DNA of 64,000 bases from Sphingomonas sp. Leaf34 (GTDB lineage: Bacteria > Pseudomonadota > Alphaproteobacteria > Sphingomonadales > Sphingomonadaceae), in contig NZ_LMLC01000003.1 of NCBI RefSeq assembly GCF_001421805.1, positions 558,236 through 622,235 of the forward strand, read 5' to 3'. Under the pieces are notes generated by a model. That model saw only the letters and a program-made list of their open reading frames with translations. It did no database searches and was not told the DNA's origin. A program made the translations under genes and the position numbers. Shown here piece by piece: positions 55,620-64,000 of this stretch (positions are counted from its first letter, which is position 1; every line of letters begins with the position of its first letter).

Positions 55620-56492
55620 ATGGCGCCAGCCCGCGATCGGCGCACGGGGTTTTCCCGGCGCCGGCAATATGGTGTGTTCATGGGCTATGTGCTCGCCGTC
55701 GCTGGTGCGGTGGTGGGCTTGGTGCTGCTTGTCGCGTCGACCTTCAATCCGCCTGCCTTTTCCGCGCTGCGGATGGGAGTCGCAGGCCTGACGGCGCCGG
55801 TGTCGACTGGGCTTGCGACGGTCGGCTCGGGCATCGCCGGCATCCCCGAGGCGATCGGCCAGTATTTCTTCGTGAAGCAGGAAAACGTCGCGCTCCGAGC
55901 GGACCGCGACCGGACGCGCTCGCTGCTGATGCGCGCGCGGACGATCGCGTATGACAATCGCCGGCTGCGCAGCCTGCTCGCGATCCGCGACCGCGCGGCA
56001 GAGCCCGTCGTGACCGCGCGGCTGGTCAGCTCGAGCGCGTCGAGCGGTCGGCGCTTCGCGTTGCTCAACGCGGGCCGGTGGAGCGGCGTGAAGCCCGGCA
56101 TGCCGGTGCGCGGCCCCGACGGGCTGATCGGCCGCGTCGTCGAGACCGGGCCGAACGCGGCGCGCGTGCTGCTGCTCAGTGACGGCGACAGCATCGTCCC
56201 CGTCCGCCGCACGCGCGACGGCCTGCCCGCGATCGCGGCCGGGCGCGGCGACGGGATGATCGACATCCGCTCGGTCAACGCGACCAACGTGCGGTTCAAC
56301 GCGGGCGACCTGTTCGTCACGACCGGCACCGGCGGGATCTACGGCCCTGGCGTGCCCGTCGCGCGCGTGACCAAGGCGGGCTCGGATTCGGTGATGGCGC
56401 GAACCTTCGCCGATCCCGACACACTCGATTTCGCGCTGGTCGAGAACGTGTTCATGCCCGTCCCGCCGCCCCGACCAATCGCACAGCCATGA
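55620..56492 (+). CDS. mreC: Rod-shape-determining protein MreC
   Basis: 290 residues from ATG 55620, preceded by an AGGGGGAC site. A basic N-terminus, one membrane helix (GYVLAVAGAVVGLVLLVAST), a coiled coil (QENVALRADRDRTRSLLMRA) and the periplasmic beta domain (RWSGVKPGMPVRGPDGLIGR, FVTTGTGGIYGPGVPVARV). Links MreB to PBP2. Confidence 0.94.
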   Translation: MAPARDRRTGFSRRRQYGVFMGYVLAVAGAVVGLVLLVASTFNPPAFSALRMGVAGLTAPVSTGLATVGSGIAGIPEAIGQYFFVKQENVALRADRDRTRSLLMRARTIAYDNRRLRSLLAIRDRAAEPVVTARLVSSSASSGRRFALLNAGRWSGVKPGMPVRGPDGLIGRVVETGPNAARVLLLSDGDSIVPVRRTRDGLPAIAAGRGDGMIDIRSVNATNVRFNAGDLFVTTGTGGIYGPGVPVARVTKAGSDSVMARTFADPDTLDFALVENVFMPVPPPRPIAQP

Positions 56493-56502
56493 GCGCACAG
56501 CG

Positions 56503-57033
56503 ATGAGCCGCCCCCGCGTCGTCGACAGCGTCGATTACAAGCCGTTCGAGACCAAACTGCCCGCCAGCCGCGCGCGCGTCATCCCCTGGGCAACGGTGAT
56601 GGCGGGATCGCTGATCACGATCATCCCGGTCGTCGCGACGATCCCGCTGCTCCCGCCGTTCGGGTTCGTGATGCTGCTGGCATGGCGCCTGCTGGCGCGG
56701 TTCGCGTTCCGGCCATGGGCAGCCGCGCCGCTCGGCTTTTTCGACGATCTCGTCAGCGGCCAGCCGCTCGGCAGCGCGGTGCTGATGTGGTCGCTCGCAT
56801 TCGTCGCGATCGACATGCTCGAACAGCGCCTCGCCTTTCGGGACCATTGGCAGGACTGGTTCATCGCGAGCGGACTGATCGCGCTGTGCATCATCGTCGG
56901 CCGGTTCATCGCGGTCCCGGTCGGCGCGCATGTCGACACGATCCTGATCGCGCAGATCGCTGTCACCATGCTCACCTTCCCGCTGGCCGCGCGCATCGTC
57001 GCGGCGATCCAGAACAAGCGTGGTGCCGAATGA
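56503..57033 (+). CDS. mreD: Rod-shape-determining protein MreD
   Basis: 176 residues, five hydrophobic helices. Key blocks PLLPPFGFVMLLAWRLLARF and FFDDLVSGQPLGSAVLMWSL with the conserved DDL region. It starts 10 bp after mreC and overlaps mrdA by 4 bp (ATGA). Confidence 0.9.
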   Translation: MSRPRVVDSVDYKPFETKLPASRARVIPWATVMAGSLITIIPVVATIPLLPPFGFVMLLAWRLLARFAFRPWAAAPLGFFDDLVSGQPLGSAVLMWSLAFVAIDMLEQRLAFRDHWQDWFIASGLIALCIIVGRFIAVPVGAHVDTILIAQIAVTMLTFPLAARIVAAIQNKRGAE

Positions 57034-59102
57034 GGAGCACGCCGCGGATCGTCACCGAGATGTCGCAGGCGTACAGCTTCTCGCGGCGCGCCTGGATGCT
57101 GGGCGCGGCGCAAGGCGGCGTCGGGTTGCTGCTCGCGGGGCGGATGGCATGGCTGTCGATCGCGCAGAACGAGCGCTACACGATGCTGTCCGAAAGCAAT
57201 CGCGTGAACATGACGCTGTTACCCCCGCGGCGCGGCTGGATCGTCGACCGCCACGGTGTGCCGATCGCCAACAACCGCACCGACTTCCGCGTCGACATCA
57301 TCCCCGATCGCCTCCGCGACAAGGAGCGCGTCTTGCCGCTGCTCGGCCGCATCCTGCAGCTGCCGCCCGAGGAAGTCGAACGGATCGCGATCGATCTCGA
57401 CCATGCCGCCGGGTTCCAGCCCGTCCAGGTCGCCGAAAATCTCGATTGGGAGCGGTTCGCGGCGGTCAGCGTCCGGCTACCCGAGCTGCCCGGCGTCGCG
57501 CCCACCCGTGGTTTCGCACGCAGCTATCCGGCGGGCGCCGCGGTCGCGCATCTGACCGGCTATGTCGGCGTCCCCAATGCCGAGCAGTATAAGAAGACGC
57601 ACGACCCGCTGCTCGTCACGCCGGGTTTCAAGCTCGGCAAGGACGGTCTCGAAAAGATGCTCGAGACCGAGCTGCGCGGCGTCGCCGGCGCCAAGCGAGT
57701 CGAGGTCACCGCACGCGGCAAGCTAGTCGCCGAACTTGCGACCAAGCCCGACGTGCCGGGCAAGACCGCGCGGCTGACGATCGACGTGGGGCTTCAGGAA
57801 TATGCCGCGCGGCGGCTCGGCACCAACTCCGGGTCGGTCGTCGTGCTCGACTGCCGGACGGGCGAGATGCTCGCGATGGTGTCGATGCCGGCCTATGATC
57901 CGAACAGCTTTTCGGACGGGATCAGCCATCTCGAATGGCAGATGCTCAGCGACGACGATCACGTGCCGCTAATGAACAAGGTGACGCAGGGTCTTTATCC
58001 GCCAGGCTCGACCGTCAAGCCGATGAACGGGCTCGCGCTGATGAACGCGGGCGTCGATCCGTCGGCGCGGGTCAATTGTTCCGGCGCGATGCGGCTCGGC
58101 ACCAGCGTGTTCCATTGCCACAAGAAAAGTGGCCATGGCGCGCTCGATCTTAAGAACGCGATCATGCAAAGCTGTGACATCTATTTCTACGAGATGGCGC
58201 GGCGGGTCGGCTACAACGCGATCGCGCCCGTCGCGCGGACGCTCGGGCTCGGGCAGAAGTTCGACCTGCCCTTCTCGACGCAGCGCTACGGCACGGTGCC
58301 CGATCCGGCGTGGAAGCTGAAGAAGTACAAGCATGACTGGACCGTGGCGGATTCGCTTAACGCCTCGATCGGCCAGGGCTATGTGCTCGCCAATCCGTTG
58401 CAGCTCGCGGTGATGGCGGCGCGGCTCGCATCGGGCCGCGCGTTGCAGCCGAGCATCCTCGCCGATCACGTCCACCGCGATTCCCCTGCCCTCGCGATCG
58501 ATTCCGAGCATCTTGCGCGTGTCCGCGATGCGATGTTCGGCGTGATCAACCAGGGCGGCACCGGCGGTGCGGCGAAGCTGCTCATTCCCGGTGTCGCGAT
58601 CGCGGGCAAGACCGGCACCGCGCAGGTCCGCCGCATCACGATGGCCGAACGACGCTCGGGCGTGCTCAAGAACGGGCAGCTGCCGTTCAAGATGCGCGAT
58701 CACGCGCTGTTCATCGGTTTCGCGCCCGCCGACAACCCGCGCTATGCGCTCGCGGTGGTGCTCGAACATAATGGTCATACCGTGCGCAATCTCGACACGC
58801 CGATGATCGGCCGCGACATCATGACCTATATGCTCGACCGCGACCGGGCGCTGAAATCGCTCGCCGAGGTCGAACCGACCTGGGGCGGCGACATCCGCAC
58901 GCGCATGGCCGCGACCGCGGAGACGTATCGCAAGGCGCAATCCGCGCCGCCCGCGGCGATCGCCACCAAGACCGACGCGATCGTACCGAGCGACGCCCCT
59001 GCGGTCGCGAATGCCACGGATATGGCCAACGCGACCCAGGAAGCGCTCACTGCCCCCGGCGCGACCGTGGCCGAAGACGATTCGAGGGACCGCCAGCCAT
59101 GA
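57030..59102 (+). CDS. mrdA: Penicillin-binding protein 2, elongasome transpeptidase
   Basis: 690 residues from ATG 57030. Membrane anchor AAQGGVGLLLAGRMAWLSIA, a PBP-dimer domain (RRGWIVDRHGVPIANNRTDF), and a transpeptidase domain with STVK (Ser327), SCD in place of SxN (MQSCDIYFYEMA) and KTG at 527. A 60-residue Ala-rich tail follows. Cross-links lateral-wall peptidoglycan together with RodA. The frame is open upstream within mreD, but family sequence begins here. Confidence 0.96.
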   Translation: MRSTPRIVTEMSQAYSFSRRAWMLGAAQGGVGLLLAGRMAWLSIAQNERYTMLSESNRVNMTLLPPRRGWIVDRHGVPIANNRTDFRVDIIPDRLRDKERVLPLLGRILQLPPEEVERIAIDLDHAAGFQPVQVAENLDWERFAAVSVRLPELPGVAPTRGFARSYPAGAAVAHLTGYVGVPNAEQYKKTHDPLLVTPGFKLGKDGLEKMLETELRGVAGAKRVEVTARGKLVAELATKPDVPGKTARLTIDVGLQEYAARRLGTNSGSVVVLDCRTGEMLAMVSMPAYDPNSFSDGISHLEWQMLSDDDHVPLMNKVTQGLYPPGSTVKPMNGLALMNAGVDPSARVNCSGAMRLGTSVFHCHKKSGHGALDLKNAIMQSCDIYFYEMARRVGYNAIAPVARTLGLGQKFDLPFSTQRYGTVPDPAWKLKKYKHDWTVADSLNASIGQGYVLANPLQLAVMAARLASGRALQPSILADHVHRDSPALAIDSEHLARVRDAMFGVINQGGTGGAAKLLIPGVAIAGKTGTAQVRRITMAERRSGVLKNGQLPFKMRDHALFIGFAPADNPRYALAVVLEHNGHTVRNLDTPMIGRDIMTYMLDRDRALKSLAEVEPTWGGDIRTRMAATAETYRKAQSAPPAAIATKTDAIVPSDAPAVANATDMANATQEALTAPGATVAEDDSRDRQP

Positions 59103-59112
59103 CCAGCCGCCG

Positions 59113-60219
59113 ATGAACCGGATCGTCCCCGAACCGCTCGCCAAACTGCCCTGGCTCGTGATCCTGCTGGTCGTCGCGATCGGCTGTTTCGGTCAGGTTG
59201 TGCTCTATTCCGCCGCGGGCGGCTCGCTGCGCCCCTGGGCGCTGTCGCAGGGAATCCGCTTTTTCGTACTGCTCGCCGGCGCGATCGGCCTGTCCTACAT
59301 CCCCGAACGCAGCTGGAAGGCGGTCGCCCTGCCCGCCTACACATTGATCGTGCTGTCGCTGATCGCGGTCGAGATCCTCGGCAAGGTCTCGGGTGGCTCG
59401 CAGCGCTGGCTCGATCTCGGTTTCATCCGGTTGCAACCGTCCGAGTTCATGAAGCCGGCGATCGTACTGGCAGCCGCGAAATTCTACGACATGCTCCCGC
59501 CCGGCGAGACGCGGCGGTTCGGGGGCGTCTGGCCTGCCGCGCTGCTGATCGGCGTACCCGCGGCGATCGTGATGAAGCAGCCCGATCTGGGGACCGCGCT
59601 GATGATCTGTTCGGGCGGCGCGACCGTCATGTTCCTCGCCGGCATCCCGCTCCGGCTGTTCGTCGGCGGCGCGATCACCGCGGCGATCGCGATTCCGCTG
59701 GCGATCAACTTCCTGCTCCACGACTATCAGCGCAACCGCATCTTTATCTTTCTCGATCCCGAAAGTGATCCGCTCGGCACCGGCTATCACATCAGCCAGT
59801 CGAAGATCGCGATCGGCTCGGGCGGGATCTGGGGCAAAGGCTTCCTCCAGGGCACGCAGAGTCATCTTGATTACCTCCCCGAGGGCCATACCGACTTCGT
59901 CTTCGCGACGATGGCGGAAGAATGGGGGCTGGTCGGCGGCTGCCTGCTGATCCTCGCCTTCCTGCTGGTGATCCGCTGGGGCATCGAGGTCGGCCAGCGC
60001 GCGCAGACCCGCTTCGGCCGGCTGACCGCGGCGGGCCTCGCGACGACGATTTTCTTCTACGTAGCGATCAACCTGATGATGGTGATGGGCCTCGCCCCGG
60101 TCGTCGGCATTCCACTCCCGCTGGTCAGCTTTGGCAGCTCGGCGCAGATGACCGTGCTGTTGTGTCTTGGGATCCTGATGTCGATCGACCGGCAGAACCG
60201 CAAGACGGTCGGCTGGTAG
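59113..60219 (+). CDS. rodA: Peptidoglycan glycosyltransferase RodA
   Basis: 368 residues from ATG 59113, SEDS family, ten membrane helices. Motifs: GGSQRWLDLGFIRLQPSEFM, KQPDLGTALMICSGGATVMF, the large periplasmic loop LDPESDPLGTGYHISQSKIA, LDYLPEGHTDFVFATMAEEW and GIPLPLVSFGSSAQMTVLLC. Polymerises glycan strands with PBP2. Eleven bp after mrdA; the end of the operon. Confidence 0.96.
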   Translation: MNRIVPEPLAKLPWLVILLVVAIGCFGQVVLYSAAGGSLRPWALSQGIRFFVLLAGAIGLSYIPERSWKAVALPAYTLIVLSLIAVEILGKVSGGSQRWLDLGFIRLQPSEFMKPAIVLAAAKFYDMLPPGETRRFGGVWPAALLIGVPAAIVMKQPDLGTALMICSGGATVMFLAGIPLRLFVGGAITAAIAIPLAINFLLHDYQRNRIFIFLDPESDPLGTGYHISQSKIAIGSGGIWGKGFLQGTQSHLDYLPEGHTDFVFATMAEEWGLVGGCLLILAFLLVIRWGIEVGQRAQTRFGRLTAAGLATTIFFYVAINLMMVMGLAPVVGIPLPLVSFGSSAQMTVLLCLGILMSIDRQNRKTVGW

Positions 60220-60415
60220 GAAAGAGCGGCGGGAAGATCGGCAGTTTGCCCCGAAGTCCGAACGCCCTCGCGCCACCACGTAAGGCTTCGTCGTCTAGTA
60301 CCGCCCCTTGCAGTCCGGACCGGTACGGTGATGGCCGCACGCATCCGTGATCGCCGCGCTCGAACCGGCGTCAGATCGTCGTCGCATTAAGCAGACACCG
60401 TTCGCTCAGACGGAG
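60220..60415. other. Spacer after rodA
   Basis: No gene seen between rodA and the LuxR-type remnant. No clear intrinsic terminator was recognised. Confidence 0.35.
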
Positions 60416-60660
60416 GGTACCATCAGTGTCCGCGTAACGATCGCCGCGTGCGTCCGAATACGCGCGTTCGCTGTGCGCATCAGCGCGGTCATGTGCGCCT
60501 TCGCCGTCGCTTCGGCGATGCCAAGACTGAAAGTGATCCGCTTTGAGTTGCCCCGCACGGAGGCAGCGCACCACCCTGATCTGGGTCGGCGTCAATTGCG
60601 ATGCACGCGCTGCGGCCTCCGATACGGAAAAGCGGGCGAGGATAGACGCGCATCTTGAAC
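60416..60660 (-). pseudogene. LuxR/NarL-type HTH pseudogene with frameshift
   Basis: On the minus strand one frame reads ASQLTPTQIRVVRCLRAGQ and, after a frame change near 60545-60555, the next reads NSKRITFSLGIAEATAKAHM then TALMRT up to TGA 60416-60418. Together they make a LuxR-type helix-turn-helix in the correct order. No receiver domain can be traced upstream. A decayed C-terminal part of a NarL-family regulator. Confidence 0.72.
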
Positions 60661-60905
60661 AGACGGTTCGATGATCACCCTCTTCTGCTCTCGAAGGCAT
60701 CGATGCGATATGACGTCGCGGGAACAGGGCACAAGGTCTTCGCCCGCCCAAGCGCCTTTTACGGATTCGGTTGGACGGAGTTACATTACGCGCCGCTGTT
60801 CACTGAGCCGCCGAGCCTTTCTATTCGCACGCGGCCAAGACCTGTCCTACAGATTGATCTGCCCGACAGGCGAAGGCGTCGTCGGACCGAATGGGGAGGA
60901 TGTCG

Positions 60906-60953
60906 ATGCCATCACGCCTATGTATCGCTCAACCCGCGATCACCCGACGATGA
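60906..60953 (+). CDS. Possible 15-residue leader peptide of gntP
   Basis: GGGGAGG is followed five bases later by ATG 60906 and a short frame, MPSRLCIAQPAITRR, whose TGA overlaps the gntP ATG (ATGA at 60950-60953). This layout suits translational coupling. It may equally be chance. No regulatory codon run is seen. Confidence 0.35.
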   Translation: MPSRLCIAQPAITRR

Positions 60954-62308
60954 TCGGCGGCGATCTCAGGCTCGTGATTGCGGCACTGTCGGGTATCCTG
61001 CTGGCGGTGTTGATGATCGTTCGCGGACGCTTGCATCCGTTCATCGGACTGTTGTGCGGCGCGTTCATGGTCGGGCTGCTCGCGGGATTGCCGCTGCCCG
61101 ATGTTGCCAAGGCGGTGCAGAAGGGCGTTGGCGACATCATCGGCGGGACTGGGCTGGTCGTCGCGCTCGGCCTCTCGCTCGGCGCTATGCTGCATCTATC
61201 GGGCGCCGCCGCGTCGCTCGCCAGGGGCGCGCTCCGGCTGACCGGCGTGCAGGCCGCACCTTGGGCGACGCTGGGCATCGCGATTGTCATTGGCCTGCCA
61301 CTATTCTTCGAGACCGGGCTGGTGCTGCTCCTCCCAATCGTCGTCGCGGCGGCGGCGGAGATGTCGGCGATGACCGCCGAGATCGACGACGCCGACCGGG
61401 ATCGGGCCAAGCTGCGGCTGATCATGCCTGCGCTCGCCGGGCTAGGCGTGGTGCATGCCCTGGTGCCGCCGCATCCGGGGCCCCTGCTCGCGGTCGAGGC
61501 GCTTGGGGCGAATCTGGGGCTGACGATGCTGTACGGGATCGTGGTCGCGATTCCGACGGCGATCGTCGCGGGGCCATTGCTGGCCACGTTTACGACACGC
61601 GGTGTCCGCCTCGCCTCGCCGGTCGTGTACGACGACGGGCTCGGGATCGCGACGCCGCCGCGGCTGCTATCGCTGCTGATCGTGCTGCTGCCGGTGCTGT
61701 CGATAGCGACTGGCGAAATCGGCCAGATGGTGCCCACGTGGAAAGGTGCCACCGGCCTGGTCGCGGCGAGCAACCCGGTGCTTGCTCTCCTGGTGACGAA
61801 CCTGCTCGCGTTGCCGCTGCTGTTCGGTCGGCGGCTGCGCGAGGCGGCGATTCAGGAGGCTGTGTGGCGTGAGACGATGGGCGCGGCGGGGGCTATCCTG
61901 CTCGCGATCGGCGCGGGCGGCGCGCTGAAGCAGGTGCTTGTCGTTGCGGGGCTGTCCGACCTGCTGGCGCGGACGGTGATGTTGTACGCGATCTCGCCGC
62001 TCTTGCTGGGCTGGCTGGTGGCGGTCGCGATCCGGCTTGCCGCGGGATCGGCGACGGTTGCGACGATCACTGCGGTCGGGATCATGCCCGGCGTGGTTGC
62101 GAGTTCGGGTGTGTCGCCTGAACTGGTTGTGCTGGCGATCGGCGCGGGATCGGTATTCTTCAGCCACGTCAACGATCCCGGATTCTGGTTGGTGAAAAGC
62201 TATGTCGGCACCAGCACCGCGGACACCTTCCGCACCTGGTCACTGCTCGAAACGGCGATCTCGGTGGTTGGCCTTCTGCTGGTGATAGCGTTGAGCTATG
62301 TCGTTTGA
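60950..62308 (+). CDS. gntP: Gluconate:H+ symporter, GntP family
   Basis: 452 residues from ATG 60950, about 12 hydrophobic helices. Family blocks: HPFIGLLCGAFMVGLLAGLP, GVGDIIGGTGLVVALGLSLG, GLPLFFETGLVLLLPIVVAA, VPPHPGPLLAVEALGANLG and SVFFSHVNDPGFWLVKSYVG. The frame is open for 93 codons upstream but without family sequence. Imports gluconate or a related sugar acid; a gluconokinase gene and a regulator remnant follow. Confidence 0.9.
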   Translation: MIGGDLRLVIAALSGILLAVLMIVRGRLHPFIGLLCGAFMVGLLAGLPLPDVAKAVQKGVGDIIGGTGLVVALGLSLGAMLHLSGAAASLARGALRLTGVQAAPWATLGIAIVIGLPLFFETGLVLLLPIVVAAAAEMSAMTAEIDDADRDRAKLRLIMPALAGLGVVHALVPPHPGPLLAVEALGANLGLTMLYGIVVAIPTAIVAGPLLATFTTRGVRLASPVVYDDGLGIATPPRLLSLLIVLLPVLSIATGEIGQMVPTWKGATGLVAASNPVLALLVTNLLALPLLFGRRLREAAIQEAVWRETMGAAGAILLAIGAGGALKQVLVVAGLSDLLARTVMLYAISPLLLGWLVAVAIRLAAGSATVATITAVGIMPGVVASSGVSPELVVLAIGAGSVFFSHVNDPGFWLVKSYVGTSTADTFRTWSLLETAISVVGLLLVIALSYVV

Positions 62309-62339
62309 CCACGACGGACCACATATCGAAAGGACGGTC

Positions 62340-63058
62340 GTGAGCTAAGCCAGGCTGGCGGATCGCGCCTATACGGCGATCGTCCGGATCATCACCGACG
62401 GCTGGCTCGCGGTCGGTGACAGGCTTCCGTCCGAAGCGCACCTTGCCGCCAGCGTCGGCATATCGCGCACGATCGCTCGCGACGCACTCGCGATTGGCAT
62501 CCGACGGGATCACGCCAGCGCGGCGGGGTGCGGGATCTCGCGTCAAACGCCGCTGGTACGACCGCCTTGGTACGCACATGTCGATGGATGCGCTGGCAAC
62601 GACGTTCGGCACATACGAGGTGCGCTTCGTGCTTGAGGTGGAGGCAGCGCGTCTGGCAGCATGACTCCGGTCGGATCGACAGCTCGACGGAATCGAAAGG
62701 GCGCCGGAGGCGTTGGTGGCGCGCGGCTCTCGAACGCGCTGGCCCATGACGAAGACTGAGTGCTGCATGTGCTATCGTCGACGCGATTACGAACGGCGCG
62801 TTTCTGCTCGTCGTTGATTATCTCCACGAAGACGTGGTGCGGATCCTGCGCGCTGGCGTCGATATTTCGCGCTCGCGACCGCCAGGGGTGATCGGCGCGA
62901 TGATGGGGGAGCATGACGCGATCGTCGAAGCGATCCGCACGCAGGACGCTGACGGCGATGCGCGGGCATCTGTCGCAGGGGCGCAAGCGGTTGATGTCAT
63001 GAGGGCGTATCGGGACGGAACGGCAATCCCACCTCGCCGGGGGAAGGTGGGACCGTAG
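62340..63058 (+). pseudogene. FadR-type GntR regulator pseudogene
   Basis: GTG 62340 has AAAGGA upstream but codon 3 is TAA. Beyond it the winged-helix reads LADRAYTAIVRIITDGWLAV then GDRLPSEAHLAASVGISRTI; after a shift near 62490 it continues ARRGAGSRVKRR and EVRFVLEVEAARLAA, then a stop at 62662-62664. A third frame from about 62770 carries the ligand-domain end (MGEHDAIVEAIRTQDADGDA). At least one stop and two frameshifts. Its place suggests a former gluconate regulator. Confidence 0.82.
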
Positions 63059-63165
63059 GTAATGGAGGAGCGGATATGAAACCGATGTCGGCTCTACCGC
63101 CCATCTCCCTGAAACGGGTGCCTGCCACCGGCACGTGGCGGAAGAGACTTGCCCCCCTCTGAAAC

Positions 63166-63720
63166 CTAGGCTGGCGGTGCAATCCCGAGCCAGGCCACCA
63201 CATCGGCCGCCAGCGCATCCGGTGTCCGACCTGCGTCCAGCGTCAGCGCATGCTCGTCGGGACCGGGGCGTTCCAGCGTCGCGAGCTGGCTGTCGAGCAG
63301 GCTAGCCGGCATATAATGGCCTTCCCGCGTCGCGAGCCTGCGCGCGATCTCCGCGGGCATCGTCTCGAGCAACACGAACGCCAATGGCACAGCAGAGGCG
63401 GCCGACAATCGCTCGCGATAGACCCGCTTGAGCGCGGAGCAGGCGGCCACGGCGATGCCGCCGTGCCCTGCGCCCGACGCAGCATCACCGATCGCGGCAC
63501 CGAGCCGGTCGAGCCACGGCCAGCGATCGCCATCCTCGAGCGGATGGCCCGATCGCATCTTGGTGACGCTGGTGGCCGAATGAAAGGAATCGCCTTCGAG
63601 GAACGGGCAGCCGAGCCGCTCTGCCAGACAGGCCGCGAGCGTCGACTTGCCGCTGCCGCTGACTCCCATCACGACGAGACCGCGGCGATGTCCGGACCTC
63701 TCTCGCTCTGCCTGCACCAT
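63166..63720 (-). CDS. gntK: Gluconokinase
   Basis: 184 residues from ATG 63720. P-loop VVMGVSGSGKSTLAACLAER, then CPFLEGDSFHSATSVTKMRS, GHPLEDGDRWPWLDRLGAAI, ACSALKRVYRERL and the C-terminal RLATREGHYMPASLLDSQLA. Makes 6-phosphogluconate for the Entner-Doudoroff pathway. The frame is open upstream without family sequence. Faces the regulator pseudogene; separate transcript from gntP. Confidence 0.92.
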   Translation of the reverse strand: MVQAERERSGHRRGLVVMGVSGSGKSTLAACLAERLGCPFLEGDSFHSATSVTKMRSGHPLEDGDRWPWLDRLGAAIGDAASGAGHGGIAVAACSALKRVYRERLSAASAVPLAFVLLETMPAEIARRLATREGHYMPASLLDSQLATLERPGPDEHALTLDAGRTPDALAADVVAWLGIAPPA

Positions 63721-63732
63721 TCGCCCTCGTCC

Positions 63733-63773
63733 CACTGCCCCGTCGCACTGCCCACGTTGCACTGCCCACGTCA
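63733..63773. repeat. Three tandem 13/14-bp repeats
   Basis: CACTGCCCCGTCG, CACTGCCCACGTTG and CACTGCCCACGTCA follow each other directly, 13 bp upstream of the gntK start. Could be a regulator site array or slippage product. Confidence 0.7.
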
Positions 63774-64000
63774 CGACGCTATCGGGCGGCGCGACCGGAT
63801 TGGCCATTACGACCTTCGTCGTGGTCATTCTAGCCAGGCCATTGCAACCTTTGTCGTGTATGCCGCGATCTCCGTTCATGCGGTAGAATTGGTCGAACCG
63901 CCGGCGTGACCGGTCCGGAGCAACGGCCGGCGACGCATAGTATGAACACGGCTTCAACATCACCGACATCAACGCCGACAATGTCAGCCTCACGGGCCGC
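63774..64000 (+). other. Upstream spacer and possible partial gene at window end
   Basis: No complete gene. From a TAG at 63938-63940 to the end one plus frame reads YEHGFNITDINADNVSLTGR with very high third-position GC, as in real coding sequence, but it has no start codon in the window. It may be a remnant or the result of a frameshift near the head of the next gene. Confidence 0.3.

Overview
The window is a stretch of chromosome from a GC-rich alphaproteobacterium of the order Sphingomonadales, most likely Sphingomonas or a close relative. This rests on the very strong GC bias at third codon positions, on housekeeping gene orders (dnaG-rpoD; ffh-rpsP-rimM-trmD-rplS; rpsM-rpsK-rpoA-rplQ; mreBCD-mrdA-rodA), on the protein families present, and on abundant intergenic palindromic repeats of the kinds common in this group. 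No tRNA, rRNA, CRISPR array, complete transposon or integrase was recognised.

Layout. 1-5.7 kb: the 5' part of carA, a YqeY-like gene, a DUF559 gene, dnaG and rpoD. 5.7-6.8 kb: a lower-GC islet with a gene remnant and a gene split by a stop codon. 7.1-14 kb: rluE, then the SRP/ribosome/tRNA-modification block on the minus strand, which is interrupted by a vapBC toxin-antitoxin pair and a plus-strand thioredoxin-reductase-like gene. 14-19.7 kb: a GGDEF-EAL protein, mtaB, ftsY, yciB and sodB. 19.8-21.2 kb: a two-gene operon of a YqcI/YcgG-type haem N-hydroxylase relative and a DUF1989 protein. 21.3-34 kb: an accessory catabolic region with two SDRs, an APH-type kinase, a Zn alcohol dehydrogenase, an ACAD11-like acyl-CoA dehydrogenase, a double-headed TetR regulator, an MFS transporter, a GST, an acyl-CoA synthetase and a thioesterase. 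34-42 kb: an EF-hand protein, a two-component system, an MHS transporter, an M3 peptidase, a Crp/Fnr regulator, an FKBP and rpsU. 42.5-48 kb: cysS, a DUF969/DUF979 transporter, a B3-type metallo-beta-lactamase and guaA. 48-51 kb: the alpha operon. 51-60 kb: a TbpB-like lipoprotein, mutL and the cell-elongation operon. 60-64 kb: a gluconate uptake and kinase locus whose FadR-type regulator is a pseudogene, next to a decayed LuxR-type gene.

How genes work together. The 21-34 kb region reads as uptake, CoA activation, oxidation and thioester release of an acyl or hydroxyacyl substrate. The kinase plus ACAD11-like dehydrogenase suggests a 4-hydroxyacyl-CoA route of the levulinate (LvaA/LvaC) type. 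MreBCD, PBP2 and RodA form the elongasome. FtsY and Ffh, both present, form the SRP targeting pathway.

The most striking pattern is a set of palindromic repeats that lie in frame inside protein-coding genes (carA, the DUF559 gene, the acyl-CoA synthetase and mutL). They add repeat-encoded peptides at apparently tolerant linkers or termini, much as Rickettsia palindromic elements do. All functions here come from reading translated sequence and motifs; no database search was run.
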